DNA of 64,000 bases from Archangium gephyra (GCF_001027285.1 NZ_CP011509.1:10936501-11000500), one strand, 5' to 3'; numbered from the stretch's first letter, positions 46,138 through 55,515 are shown. Made by a program: numbers and translations. The notes: generated by a model not told the origin, from the letters alone.

Positions 46138-47519
46138 CGATCGCCACTCCCTCCGAAGGCCTGAGCGCTCCACCGAGGGGCCTGGTCCACCCCCTTCTCC
46201 AGTCGGTGAGGAAGGAGAAGGCCGTCTGGGGGCTCTTCGTCCTCTGCGTGGTGTTGAGCCTGCGGGTGAGCAGCGTGACGCCGCTCTTCCAGAATCCGGA
46301 CGAGGCCGCCCACTATCTGCGCGCCTACGAGATCAGCCAGGGCCACTTCGTCAACTGGCGCGGGCACGTGGGCGCGGACATGTCCTGCGCCGACTACGTC
46401 GTCGTGGCGAAGCAGTACGGGCCGGTGGCCAACTTCCAGCAGCAGGCCGTGGACAACCTCGGGGACCCGGCCTGCACCGTGAAGAGCATCAACACGGCGG
46501 GCCTCTACCCCGCCCCCGGGTACCTGCTCAGCGGGTTGATGTTGAAGGTGGGTGAGTGGAAGAACTGGAGCACCCCGACCCGGCTGAAGGCGGCGCGCAA
46601 GGCGAACGGGCTGGTGGGCTGTCTGTTCCTGCTCGTGGGCCTGCTGGCCATCCGGCACTTCCGCGTGCCCTTCGCGTGGGCGGCCCTGCTCCCGATGAGC
46701 TTCTGGCAGCGCTCGGCGCTCTCGACCGACTCCCTGCTGCTCGGCGCGGCCTTTCTCTTCGTCTGCTGGGTGGTGCGGCTCGTGGAGCGCCAGCAGCGGC
46801 CCACCCGGGCCGACTGGGCCGTGCTCCTCGGCACCGCGGCGCTCATCGGCTCCACCAAGGGGCTGTATGGGGTGATCTGCGCCTCGGCCCTGGTGCTCCT
46901 CTGGCAGCGCCCCCCGGAGCTGGGTTTCTGGAAGTGGGCCGCGATGCTCTGCACTCCCGGCATCGTGGCGGTCGGGGTCGCGGGCGCGTGGGCCAGGGTG
47001 GGCGATCCTTCGCTCATCTACCTGGGCAATGGGGCCAACCCCGGGGCGCAGCTCGCCTTCATGGGCCAGCATCCCGGCCAGTTCCTGGGCATCTTGTCCG
47101 GACAGGTGGGCGCGCTGGGCAAGGACTGGTTCCGCCAGATGGTGGCCTTCTTCACGTGGATGCCGAACGACGTCGGCATGACCCTGGCGTGGATGCTGAC
47201 CGGGCTGCTCCTTCCGCTGCTGGCCACGCAAACCAACCCGTTCAATCGCGCGCAGCGCGCGGTGCTCCTGGGGACCGTGCTGCTGGGAACCCTCGCGAGC
47301 ATCGTGCCGCTGTACCTGACCTACAACCCGCCAGGCTACGAGGGGATCCTCGGCGTGCAGGGCAGGTACTTCCTTCCGCTCGTGCCCCTGCTCTTCATGG
47401 CCGTGGCCTTCGAGCGAAGGGAGAGCATCCACCTGAGCCCGCCGTTGAGGGCCACCCTGGGCATGGGCCTGCCCTTCGGCGTCCTCACGTGGCTGACGGC
47501 CACGTACCTCACCCGCTGA
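46134..47519 (+). CDS. DUF2142 polytopic membrane protein, GtrC-like
   Basis: A 461-residue membrane protein with about ten helices. The N-terminal motif TPLFQNPDEAAHYLRAYEIS (about residues 49-68) is the DUF2142 signature, with the acidic pair in a short loop that parallels the catalytic loop of GT-C glycosyltransferases. The periplasmic loop that follows holds three Cys. Coupled to GtrA and GtrB-like genes, it is best explained as the final transferase that moves the flipped sugar to a glycan. This assignment is from context and topology. Confidence 0.82.
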   Translation: MTIATPSEGLSAPPRGLVHPLLQSVRKEKAVWGLFVLCVVLSLRVSSVTPLFQNPDEAAHYLRAYEISQGHFVNWRGHVGADMSCADYVVVAKQYGPVANFQQQAVDNLGDPACTVKSINTAGLYPAPGYLLSGLMLKVGEWKNWSTPTRLKAARKANGLVGCLFLLVGLLAIRHFRVPFAWAALLPMSFWQRSALSTDSLLLGAAFLFVCWVVRLVERQQRPTRADWAVLLGTAALIGSTKGLYGVICASALVLLWQRPPELGFWKWAAMLCTPGIVAVGVAGAWARVGDPSLIYLGNGANPGAQLAFMGQHPGQFLGILSGQVGALGKDWFRQMVAFFTWMPNDVGMTLAWMLTGLLLPLLATQTNPFNRAQRAVLLGTVLLGTLASIVPLYLTYNPPGYEGILGVQGRYFLPLVPLLFMAVAFERRESIHLSPPLRATLGMGLPFGVLTWLTATYLTR

Positions 47520-47535
47520 GGCCTCGCGGCGCTTC

Positions 47536-49650
47536 CTAGTCGCGCTTCGCCTTGCGCCGGGCCAGGGCCTTCACCAGCGGCTCCACCAGGCCGAAACCCG
47601 GCAGCGAGGCCAGCGCGAGCTTCTCCTCCAGTTCGTGCACGCGCTGCTCGGCCGCCCGGGCCCGCTCCTCCGCGTCCAGGGAGCGCGCGAAGAGCGTGGA
47701 GAGCGCCTGCTTCTGGCGCAGGGACACCTCCGGCGTGCCGTCGATGGCCGACAGGTACACCTGCTCCGTGCGCCGGGCCGTCTCCTTCCAGGTGAAGCGC
47801 TTCACCTGCTGGTGGCCCGCCTCCACCAGCCGCCGCCGCAGCCCCGGGTCCGTGGCCAGCTCCGACAGCCGCCGCGAGACTTCCTCGGGAGAGAACTCCC
47901 GCAGGTACACCGCCGCCTCGCCCGCGACCTCGGGCACCGAGGTGAGACTGGAGCAGAGCACCGGCGTCCCCGCCGCCATGGCCTCGAGCACCGGCAGGCC
48001 GAAGCCCTCGTAGGTGGTGGGGTAGACGTAGGCGAGGGCCTCCTGGAAGAAGACACGCACCTCGGACGCGGGCAACAGCCCCAGGTACACCACGCCCTCC
48101 GGCCAGGTGGTCTCCCGGTAGAGCGCGCCCTTCACCTGCGAGCACGGCCCCATGAAGACGAGCGACGGCGGAGGCGTCTGGCCCCGCCACCGCGCCCGGA
48201 ACATCTGGTAGCCCTCCACCAGCAGCCGCAGGTTCTTGTGGGTGTGATCGCTGCCGGCGTACAGGAAGAAGGGCCCGTGGAGGCCACGCGACTCCAGCAC
48301 CCGGCGGTTGCCCTGCTCGTCGCGCGCCCGGAAGGTCTCCGCGTCCACCCCGTGGTACACGACGTGGACGCGCTCCGGCGGGAGGTGGAACTCGGAGAGG
48401 AGCTCCTGGCGGTTGTGCTCCGAGATGGCGATCACCGCCTGCGCCGCGTGCAGCAAGGCGAACGAGAGCGCCCGGTAGTTCCGGTAGATGTCGTAGTTGG
48501 GATGGGCCGTGCTGGCCCGGTAGGCGATCAGATCCTGGTAGGTGATGACCGAGTGGGCCGGGGCCTCCAGCAGGAAGCGCATCTCCTCGGGATGGAACAC
48601 CTGCGCCGGCCGGTGCAGCACCTGCGTGCCGGGCGGCAGCTTCTCTCCCTCCACCAGCGGGATGTCCAGGGAGCGGAAGAGCTCGCGTTGCTCGTCCGTG
48701 CGCACGCTCGCCGACAGCTCCAACGACGTGTGCGCGGCGAGGGCCTTGACCAGCTCGGCCGCGTAGATGCCGGTGCCGTTCACCCGGACGCCGAGGATGT
48801 GGCGCCCGTCGATGCACACGGACACCTTGCCCAGCCGGCGCTTCACGTAGTGCGCGGCCACCTGGGCCTCCAACGTGCCACTGAAGTCGCCCACCTGCCG
48901 CGTGTAGTGCGGGTAGCGCCCGAGCAGGATGCGGGCATTGCGCCGCTCCAGCTCATTGCGCTCCTCACCAAAGGACACCGAGCCCAGGTGGTAGACGAGC
49001 GCCCGGTTCGCGCGGACCACCATCATCCCGCTGCGCTGCGCGCGCAGGCACCAGTCGTTCTCCTCGTTGTACCCACGGCCGTACACCGGATCCAGCCCGC
49101 CCAGCATGTTCAGGACCACGTCCTTGAGCAGCAGGCAGAAGCCCACGCCGGTGGGGAGCTCGCTGAACCGGGGCCGCAGCTCCTCCAACCGCAGCTCCTG
49201 GTCCCGCAGCACCTCCCTCTTCGTCTCGCCGAAGAAGGCGGGCACCGAGCAAATGGTGGCGTTGTTCGACAGCGGCACCACCGCGGCGATGCGATCGCTG
49301 CTGTAGGCCACCTCCAGCAGCTCCGTCAGCCAGCCGCTGGTCACCTGCGTGTCGCTGTTGAGCAGCACCACGTCCCGGGTGCGCACCGCCATGCCGCGGT
49401 TGGCCGAGCCGACGAAGCCCTGATTCTGTTCGTTCTCCAGCAGCACCACCCCGGGATGGCGCTCGCGCAGCTCGCGCAGCATGGGCGCCATCTCCGGGTC
49501 CGGAGAGCAGTCATTGACGAGGATGAGCGTGCCGAGCGCCTCGCCCGTGTGGCGCAGCACCGACTCGATGCACGAGCGGGTGAGCGCGGCGTCCGCGTAG
49601 ATGGGGATGACGACATCCGCCTGGCGCACGCCCGGACCTCCGGGCTTCAC
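47536..49650 (-). CDS. Two-domain glycosyltransferase (GT2 plus GT4)
   Basis: A 704-residue protein starting at GTG and overlapping the previous stop by 4 bases. Residues about 10-250 are GT2 (VVIPIYADAALTRSC, LVNDCSPDPEM, LNSDTQVTSGW, GGLDPVYGRGYNEENDW). Residues about 280-640 are GT4 (IDGRHILGVRVNGTGIYAAE, ITYQDLIAYR, VVYHGVDAETF, FLYAGSDHTHKNLRLL, YPTTYEGFGLPVLEAMAAG). A coiled-coil tail follows. Its GT2 part is a clear paralogue of the GT2 part of the protein at 41309. It should add successive sugars to a surface polysaccharide. Confidence 0.9.
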   Translation of the reverse strand: MKPGGPGVRQADVVIPIYADAALTRSCIESVLRHTGEALGTLILVNDCSPDPEMAPMLRELRERHPGVVLLENEQNQGFVGSANRGMAVRTRDVVLLNSDTQVTSGWLTELLEVAYSSDRIAAVVPLSNNATICSVPAFFGETKREVLRDQELRLEELRPRFSELPTGVGFCLLLKDVVLNMLGGLDPVYGRGYNEENDWCLRAQRSGMMVVRANRALVYHLGSVSFGEERNELERRNARILLGRYPHYTRQVGDFSGTLEAQVAAHYVKRRLGKVSVCIDGRHILGVRVNGTGIYAAELVKALAAHTSLELSASVRTDEQRELFRSLDIPLVEGEKLPPGTQVLHRPAQVFHPEEMRFLLEAPAHSVITYQDLIAYRASTAHPNYDIYRNYRALSFALLHAAQAVIAISEHNRQELLSEFHLPPERVHVVYHGVDAETFRARDEQGNRRVLESRGLHGPFFLYAGSDHTHKNLRLLVEGYQMFRARWRGQTPPPSLVFMGPCSQVKGALYRETTWPEGVVYLGLLPASEVRVFFQEALAYVYPTTYEGFGLPVLEAMAAGTPVLCSSLTSVPEVAGEAAVYLREFSPEEVSRRLSELATDPGLRRRLVEAGHQQVKRFTWKETARRTEQVYLSAIDGTPEVSLRQKQALSTLFARSLDAEERARAAEQRVHELEEKLALASLPGFGLVEPLVKALARRKAKRD

Positions 49651-50024
49651 GAGCCGCCTCCGCCCTTCACCAGACGGATCAGCCGCCGGGTACCCACGTG
49701 CAGCGGGCCCAGCCTGCGCTTGAGCTGCACGTTGAGTTGATCCACCAGCACATAGCGCAGCGGCAGCTTCTCTGGCTCGGCGGGAGCGGCGGGACGAGGC
49801 TCGCCCTGCTGCGCGCGCAACAGCCGCAGGGTGTTCACCTCCTCGCGCGCCCGCGCCAGGTCCTCCAGCGCCCGATCCCTCAGCTCGCGCAGCTCCCGCA
49901 CCTCCCGCTGCAGCGACTGGCACCGGGCACACGCCTTCTCCGCCTCGCTACCTGCCTGCTGGGCCCCATCTCCGGGTTGCTGTGCCACGGCTTCGCTCCT
50001 GAATGAATGAACTTCGGGTGACAC
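49647..50024 (-). CDS. Small coiled-coil protein of the glycan locus
   Basis: A 125-residue protein starting at GTG, six bases after the previous stop. Residues about 28-72 form a coiled coil (CQSLQREVRELRELRDRALE, then DLARAREEVNTLRLLRAQQ). The C-terminus is basic (YVLVDQLNVQLKRRLGPLHV), which may bind membrane or a partner. It has no known domain. Because it sits in an operon between two large glycosyltransferases and overlaps the second, it may be an adaptor that joins them or the N-terminal module of the downstream enzyme that became separate. Confidence 0.65.
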   Translation of the reverse strand: MSPEVHSFRSEAVAQQPGDGAQQAGSEAEKACARCQSLQREVRELRELRDRALEDLARAREEVNTLRLLRAQQGEPRPAAPAEPEKLPLRYVLVDQLNVQLKRRLGPLHVGTRRLIRLVKGGGGS

Positions 50025-50029
50025 GGCTC

Positions 50030-52321
50030 TCACTCCAGGGAGCCCCCGGCCCGCAGGGGGCGCATCCCCTCCCTGGACATACCCGGAAGGACTCCCTCGG
50101 CGTTGGGATTGAAGAAGGGATCTCCCGTCACGAGCAACTCCGCCGCGCGCGCACGCAGCCGGTCCCTGTCCTGCTCCGGGAGCGGCGTGAAACCACCGCC
50201 CACGTGCCGCACCAGCCGCGCATGGGGCGTGCCGAGGATGTGCCTTCCCGTCCGGTACACCCGGAGGCAGAAGTCGGCATCGGCGCCCGCTTCCGAGAAG
50301 CCCTCGTCGAAACCACCGTGCTCCACGAAGAGCTCGCGGCGCACCATGAGGCACGCGCCGGACACCGCCAGCAGGTTGCGGGGCCAATGGGTGCCACCGA
50401 AAGCGGTGAGCGCGGGGTCCGGCAGTCCAGCGAAGGCCGGCGCCACGTGCCCGCTCGGCTCGAGGAAGAAGCCCGCGCACTCCAGGTGGGCGTCATTGCG
50501 CAGCACGGTGCCGCCCACGACGCCCACGTCCGGACGGAGCGCCTGCGAGGCCAGCTCCTCGAGCCAGCCAGACCCGGCGGGCTCCAGCCCCGGCTCCAGG
50601 AAGAGCAGCAGAGCGCCCGTGGCCTCCCGCGCCGCGCGGTTGCACCGGGCCGCCAGTCCGTGCGCCCCCTGCGGCGAGCAGAGCCGAAGCCGCGGCTCCG
50701 TGGCCGCCAACGCCTCCAGGGCCCGGGCGCTGTCCGGCTCGCATACGGCGATAAGCTCCCAGTCCGGCCAGTCGATGCGCGACAGCAGCGTGCGCAGCTC
50801 CGCCTCGGCCGGTGCACCGGGCCCGGCGAGGAGCACCGAGAGCCGTGGCGTGTCCGGCACCGCGTAGCGGACGCGATAGATGCCTGGAGAGGCCGTCTCC
50901 ACCGTTCCCGCCACGCCGAGCCGGTGCAGGTGCTCCTCCACGGCCCGGCGTCCGGCCTCGGAGGCCGCGGGCTTGGCGCTCGCGTCGTGCGCGGTGGAGC
51001 CGGGGTGGGTGCGCCAGTGGTACAGCACCCGGGGGATGCGGGCGAAGCGCGGCGTGCGCTCGAGCAGGCGCAGCACCAGATCGTGGTCCTGCGCGCCCTC
51101 GAAACCCGGACGGATGCCCCCCACCTCGCGCAGCAGCGTCGCGCGCACCACCAGGAAGTGGCACACGTAGTTGAGCGCCCGCAGCAGCTCCGGTGACGGC
51201 CCGGGCTTGAGGTAGGGCGCGTACCGCCGCCCCTGCTCGTCCAGCTTGTCCTCGTCCGAGTAGAGGACGTCCGTTTCGGGGTGCGCCTCCAGGTGGAGCG
51301 CCACCTCGGCGAGCGCGTGCGGCGCCAGCGTATCGTCGTGGTCGAGGAAGCCGATGAGCTCGCCGCTCGCCAGGGCGAGGGCCGCGTTGGTGGTCCGCGC
51401 GATGCCCTCGTTGCGCGGCATGCGTTTGAACACGATGCGCGAGTCCCTCCGCGCGTACTCCCGCACCGTCCGCTCCACCCCACGGCCGGGCGAGCCGTCG
51501 TCCACGATGCACAGCTGCCAATCCCCGTACGACTGGGCCAGCACGGACTCGATGCACGCGCGCAACATGCGCACGGGCGTCTCATAGGCGGGCGTCACCA
51601 GGCTGATGGTCGGGCGCCGCTCGAGCCCGGCGAGTGCCGCGTTCGCCGCCGCCATCTCCCCGGGCTCGCGCGCCCGCCACCAGGCCTCGTAGACCTCGGG
51701 CGCGGGCATCATCAGCATCGGCCGCGCGCCGCCCATCCACCGGCGCACCGCCTGGACGAAGCCGTGGTTGAAGGCCACCTGACGGCGCATCAACTCCCGC
51801 CACAGCGGATGCAGGACACGGTCATGGGGCCCGGCGAGGAACTCCCCGACCACATCGGCCCGGCCCGCCAGGGCCTCGCACCGCGCGAGCAGCGGCTCCG
51901 TCCCCATCGGCCACGCCTCGGAAGCCTCGAGCAGCAGCTCGATGGCGGCGCGGTTCCAATCGCGCTGACGCTCGATGACCTGCCTGCCGGAGAGGCGGAG
52001 CGCGGCGACGGGGGCGGCACCGGGTCCGAGCCCCAGGCGGGTGGCCTGTTCGGCGAGCTCCCGCAGCTGGGTGCGCAGGGGAAGCTCGCGCAGGCGGGGG
52101 AATTCCTCCAGCCCCTCCACCAGTGCAGCGTTGAAGCGTCCCTGGGCGGCCAGCAGCTCGCGCTGGAGCGGAGCCAGGCCACCGAGCACCCACTGCTTGG
52201 CCGTGGTGACGAGCCGGCCCCGGACGCCATGACGATGCGAGGCAGGCACCCCCGGGAGACCCACGTCCGCCAGCCCGCGCAAGGGCGCAAGCCAGGGCAT
52301 TTCACCAGGGGATTGGGACAT
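50030..52321 (-). CDS. Large glycosyltransferase with two GT2 domains
   Basis: A 763-residue protein. The first 230 residues are helical and unassigned. A full GT2 domain follows at about 238-460 (ISLVTPAYETPVRMLRACIE, IVDDGSPG, GFLDHDD, LYSDEDKLDEQGRR, YHWRTHPGSTAHD). A second, more degenerate GT2-like domain spans about 505-730 (RLSVLLAGPGAPAEAELRTL, AARCNRAAREATGALLLFLE, LAVSGACLMVRRELF). The pattern is that of O-antigen or exopolysaccharide chain-building enzymes. It is the first gene of a three-gene minus-strand operon. Confidence 0.88.
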   Translation of the reverse strand: MSQSPGEMPWLAPLRGLADVGLPGVPASHRHGVRGRLVTTAKQWVLGGLAPLQRELLAAQGRFNAALVEGLEEFPRLRELPLRTQLRELAEQATRLGLGPGAAPVAALRLSGRQVIERQRDWNRAAIELLLEASEAWPMGTEPLLARCEALAGRADVVGEFLAGPHDRVLHPLWRELMRRQVAFNHGFVQAVRRWMGGARPMLMMPAPEVYEAWWRAREPGEMAAANAALAGLERRPTISLVTPAYETPVRMLRACIESVLAQSYGDWQLCIVDDGSPGRGVERTVREYARRDSRIVFKRMPRNEGIARTTNAALALASGELIGFLDHDDTLAPHALAEVALHLEAHPETDVLYSDEDKLDEQGRRYAPYLKPGPSPELLRALNYVCHFLVVRATLLREVGGIRPGFEGAQDHDLVLRLLERTPRFARIPRVLYHWRTHPGSTAHDASAKPAASEAGRRAVEEHLHRLGVAGTVETASPGIYRVRYAVPDTPRLSVLLAGPGAPAEAELRTLLSRIDWPDWELIAVCEPDSARALEALAATEPRLRLCSPQGAHGLAARCNRAAREATGALLLFLEPGLEPAGSGWLEELASQALRPDVGVVGGTVLRNDAHLECAGFFLEPSGHVAPAFAGLPDPALTAFGGTHWPRNLLAVSGACLMVRRELFVEHGGFDEGFSEAGADADFCLRVYRTGRHILGTPHARLVRHVGGGFTPLPEQDRDRLRARAAELLVTGDPFFNPNAEGVLPGMSREGMRPLRAGGSLE

Positions 52322-52653
52322 GGGCGGCTCAGTTACAGCGGCCCCCCTACCCCGTCAACCCGCGCTGGTGCACCGCGGCATGACCCGCTTCGGGGCTGGA
52401 CGGCCTCTTCGTGCCACGGGAGCGCGGCATGCGCCTGGCTGCTCCGCCGCTCTCCATAGCGCAGGGCACATTGCCCCACATCCGCTCGTGTGTGGATTTT
52501 TTCGCATGATTTTCCAGGTCGCTGGCTCCTCCCATGGGGCAGTCCATTTCGGAGTCCTTTCGCGAGGCTCCGAGCTGGATTCGCGGAGGGGTCACGCGAC
52601 TGACTGGTCAGATCCGGCCCGGGGGGGACCAGGTCTGGCCAGTCGGTCCGTGG
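52322..52653. other. Intergenic gap of 332 bases
   Basis: The gap holds the promoter of the minus-strand glycan operon and the terminator of the prolyl oligopeptidase gene. An AT-rich stretch (GGATTTTTTCGCATGATTTT, 52495-52514) stands out. I see no coding sequence that looks real. Confidence 0.5.
52602..52644 (-). terminator. Imperfect hairpin after the prolyl oligopeptidase gene
   Basis: GACTGGTCAGA (52602-52612) pairs with TCTGGCCAGTC (52634-52644) at 10 of 11 positions, with a G-rich loop. It begins 10 bases after the stop on the minus strand. The wording (TGGTCAG, TGGCCAG, ACCAGGT) resembles the hairpin at 20550-20597. Confidence 0.5.
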
Positions 52654-54744
52654 TTACCGTGCGGTCTCCGAGGGGGCGACGTCGAGCGCCTGGCAGTAGA
52701 AGCTCAGCTCGTCGACGTCTTGCTCGATGAGGGCCGTCAGCGTGGTGCCGCCGCCATGTCCCGAGTCCCGGAGCGGGAGCAGGAAATAGGGTCCGCCCCG
52801 CGTGCCTTCCGCCTGGAGCCTGGCGACCATCTTGAGGGGATCATGCGGCGGCGCGGTCCGGTCGTTCAGCGCCGGTACGAAGGTCATCACGGGGTAAGGG
52901 CGATCGGCTCGGACGTTGTGGTACGGCGAGTAGCCGGCGAGATACGCGCCCTCGATGGGGTCCTCGGGCGAGCCGTATTCGACGATGGCCGAGCTCATGA
53001 AGCCGAAGCTCGGAAAGCGCAGCATGTCGAGCGTGGGCGCGCGGCAGAAGACGGCGCCGAAGGCCTCGGGCGCCTGCAGGGCGGTGACGGCGACGAGCAG
53101 CCCCCCGTTGCTGTTGCCGCGCGAGGCGAGCCGGGCAGGCGTCGTGTAGCCCGCCGAGACGAGCCACCGCGCCGCCGCGATGTAGTCGTCGAAGGCGTTC
53201 TGCCGCCGCGTCTTGATGGCCGCCTCGTGCCAGGCGCGGCCGTACTCGCCACCGCCTCGCACATTGGCGAAGGCGAGCACGCCACCCAGCTTCAGCCAGG
53301 CGGCCTGGAGCGCCGTGAAGCGCGGCTCCACCGAGATGTTGAAGCCACCGTAGCCGCTCAGACGCACGGGCTGGCGCCCGTCACGAGGCACGTCCTCGCG
53401 GTGGACGAGGAACATCGACACCCGCGTCCCGTCGAGCGACTCGTACCAGACCTGCTCCGTCACATACTGGGAGGCGTCGAGCCCGACATCGGGGACGTGG
53501 TACGGCACCAGACGGTCCGCCGCGTAGTCGTACCGATAGACCGAGGGTGCCTGCACGTAGGACATGAAGCTCACCCACACCTCGCCGCCGCTCCAGGCCC
53601 CGCTGATGCCGCTGACGATGCCTTCCCCCTCGTTGCGATTCACGGAGCCGAGGGCTGGCAGCACGAGGTCGCGGAGGTACGTGCCATCCTCGGCGTGGAT
53701 GCGCACGCGATGTGACGCCGCATGCGAGTAGACGGCGTAGAGCCGGCCGCCGACACCCGCGACCGTCTGCAGCGTGTCCGGGCCCTCGGGAATGAGCGTC
53801 CGCCACTCCGTGGGTGCCGTCAGCGACGCGACGCAGAGCCGGCCGCGCGGCGCGTCGAGGTCGGTCTGGATGAGCAGTGAGTCGCCAATCACCTGCACCT
53901 GGTTGAGGGACCGCATGGCGGGAGCCACCGGCACGAGCACGTCATCGGCGAGGCGCAGAAGGAACACGGCGTTGGCGTGCACATAGTCCCACTTGGAGAG
54001 CACGGCGAAGCGGCGGCACTCGCTGACCTTGACGGAGCACCAGTACTCCTTCACCTGGTCGTCGCCGAAGACACGGCGGGCCGGCGTGCCCGAGCCGAGC
54101 CGATGCTCGTAGATGGCGTTCCAGTGCGCCTCGTCGCCCGCGGGCACCTCGCCCGGCTCGGGACACGCCGCATAGAAGAACCCGGAGGAGTCGGGCCGCC
54201 AGGCCAGGGACGCGTGGCTCGTCCCACGGGGCCGGTCGGGCAGCAGCCGCCCCGTCTCGACGTCGAGCACGTGGATGAGCGCGTCATGGGTGCTGCCCAC
54301 GGCCTTGCCGAACGCGACCCTCGCACCGTCGGGTGAGGGGACGGCGAACACCAGGGCCTCGTTGCCCGCCCACGTGTTGGGGTCGAGCACGGTCTCGAGC
54401 GGCGCCCCCTCTCGGCGCCGGAGCATGAGTTTGAGCTTGTCGTCGCTGGCATCCGCCTGCCAGAGGAACTCGCGTCCGTGCGGCCCGGCAGGAATCGGCG
54501 GCGAGCGCCGTGCATACCGCGCTGAGCGAGCGACCGATGCCCGCAGCGCCTCGCGGCCTGGCACCGCGCGCAGCACGCTGTGCGTGACGGCTTCTTGCGC
54601 CGCGAGCCACGCCTGGGTCTCCGGGGAGTCGAGCCGCTCCAGCCAGGCGTAGGGATCATCGAACCGCCTGCCGTGCAGCGTGTAGCCGCTCTCCGGATCG
54701 CGTCGCGCAGTGGGAAACACCAGGGGCCGGTCCAGGCTCTTCAT
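52654..54744 (-). CDS. Prolyl oligopeptidase family serine peptidase (S9)
   Basis: A 696-residue peptidase with no signal peptide. The first 400 residues form the beta-propeller (for example HVLDVETGRLLPD and YSHAASHRVRIHAEDG) and the rest is the alpha/beta hydrolase domain. The triad is visible: Ser in GNSNGGLL (about residue 543), Asp in PALNDRTAPPHD and His in RDSGHGGG. It would cut short peptides after Pro in the cytoplasm. ATG 54744 was chosen because GGAGG lies 8 bases before it; the upstream GTG at 54759 overlaps that GGAGG. Confidence 0.93.
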   Translation of the reverse strand: MKSLDRPLVFPTARRDPESGYTLHGRRFDDPYAWLERLDSPETQAWLAAQEAVTHSVLRAVPGREALRASVARSARYARRSPPIPAGPHGREFLWQADASDDKLKLMLRRREGAPLETVLDPNTWAGNEALVFAVPSPDGARVAFGKAVGSTHDALIHVLDVETGRLLPDRPRGTSHASLAWRPDSSGFFYAACPEPGEVPAGDEAHWNAIYEHRLGSGTPARRVFGDDQVKEYWCSVKVSECRRFAVLSKWDYVHANAVFLLRLADDVLVPVAPAMRSLNQVQVIGDSLLIQTDLDAPRGRLCVASLTAPTEWRTLIPEGPDTLQTVAGVGGRLYAVYSHAASHRVRIHAEDGTYLRDLVLPALGSVNRNEGEGIVSGISGAWSGGEVWVSFMSYVQAPSVYRYDYAADRLVPYHVPDVGLDASQYVTEQVWYESLDGTRVSMFLVHREDVPRDGRQPVRLSGYGGFNISVEPRFTALQAAWLKLGGVLAFANVRGGGEYGRAWHEAAIKTRRQNAFDDYIAAARWLVSAGYTTPARLASRGNSNGGLLVAVTALQAPEAFGAVFCRAPTLDMLRFPSFGFMSSAIVEYGSPEDPIEGAYLAGYSPYHNVRADRPYPVMTFVPALNDRTAPPHDPLKMVARLQAEGTRGGPYFLLPLRDSGHGGGTTLTALIEQDVDELSFYCQALDVAPSETAR

Positions 54745-54816
54745 CAGAAGATCCTCCACCGGCCCCCCCGGAGAAGCCCAGCACGTTCTTCCCCGGGAGA
54801 GGCCTCCAGCCCGGGC

Positions 54817-55092
54817 TCACCCCTCGGGATCGGGATCACACGAGATGAGGCTGTAGAGGGCGTACTCCGTCTTCTGCCCGAAGACACGCAGGGTATTGCC
54901 ACAGCTGCAGTCCGCATGGCCCACCGCGGTGGTGTACGAGGCATCGCTGTAATAGATGACGGTGTACGCCCCATCACAGTAGGGCAGCTCGTCCTCGCGC
55001 GTGGCGAATGGCTGCTCTTCGGCGTCCGCGACGCCACCGCATCCCGCCAGCAGTCCCATCGCCAACAGCCCACCCATGATGATCCGACGCAT
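54817..55092 (-). CDS. DUF6289-type small lipoprotein
   Basis: A 91-residue product. The lipobox LLAGC (Cys18) is followed by a short mature part with CDGAYTVIYYSDASYTTAVG, CSCGNT and an ISCDP end. The YYSDxxYxxxVG core, the C-x-C-G pair and the terminal C are the marks of the DUF6289 family. The mature peptide is small and disulfide-prone. It lies divergent to a second member at 55282. Function unknown. Confidence 0.8.
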   Translation of the reverse strand: MRRIIMGGLLAMGLLAGCGGVADAEEQPFATREDELPYCDGAYTVIYYSDASYTTAVGHADCSCGNTLRVFGQKTEYALYSLISCDPDPEG

Positions 55093-55281
55093 GTGTCCTC
55101 CGATGAGTGAGGGTTCGGCTCGTCCCGGGTCCACCTTCGTGGGGCCGAGCAGGTTCACTCGATACGGATGAGCCACCGTGGCCGGAAATGATGCGGAAAA
55201 TCGACGGCCGCGGATTTCCTGCATCAGTCTCCACCTCGTCGGCTCATTTGGAGAAACAGACGTTTCACCCGGAGACCACGA
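55093..55281. promoter_or_regulatory. Shared divergent promoter region of the two DUF6289 genes
   Basis: This gap of 189 bases must hold both promoters. The minus-strand gene has GGAGG in its leader (55098-55102). I found no clear sigma-70 hexamers or strong symmetric site. Confidence 0.4.
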
Positions 55282-55515
55282 ATGAAGAAGCTCTTCCTGG
55301 GTTGTGTGCTGGCGGTTCCCGCGCTGGTCGGCCTCGCGAACCTCATGTACGCCCCGAAGGCCGAGGCAAGCCCCGCCGAGCATTGCGAGTGGGAGTACTA
55401 CTCGGACGCCACCTATTCCAACCATGTGGGCTGGAGCGTCCTGACCTGCAGCGGAAGATCGTACTCGGGGGGCACGGCGACCCCGTACTACCAGGTGATG
55501 TGCAGCCCCTGCTGA
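55282..55515 (+). CDS. DUF6289-type small secreted peptide
   Basis: A 77-residue product with an N-terminal signal (MKKLFLGCVLAVPALVGLAN), cleaved probably near EASPA. The mature part is about 45 residues with four Cys: CEWEYYSDATYSNHVGWSV, CSG and a terminal CSPC. It shares the YYSDATYxxxVG core and the Cys spacing with the divergent protein at 54817 but appears to be secreted rather than lipidated. The function of the family is not known. Confidence 0.8.
   Translation: MKKLFLGCVLAVPALVGLANLMYAPKAEASPAEHCEWEYYSDATYSNHVGWSVLTCSGRSYSGGTATPYYQVMCSPC

Noticed and set aside
52347-52595. Possible 82-residue gene in the gap before the glycan operon
   Set aside because: No ribosome site, atypical composition, and it covers the likely promoter of the 763-residue transferase gene.
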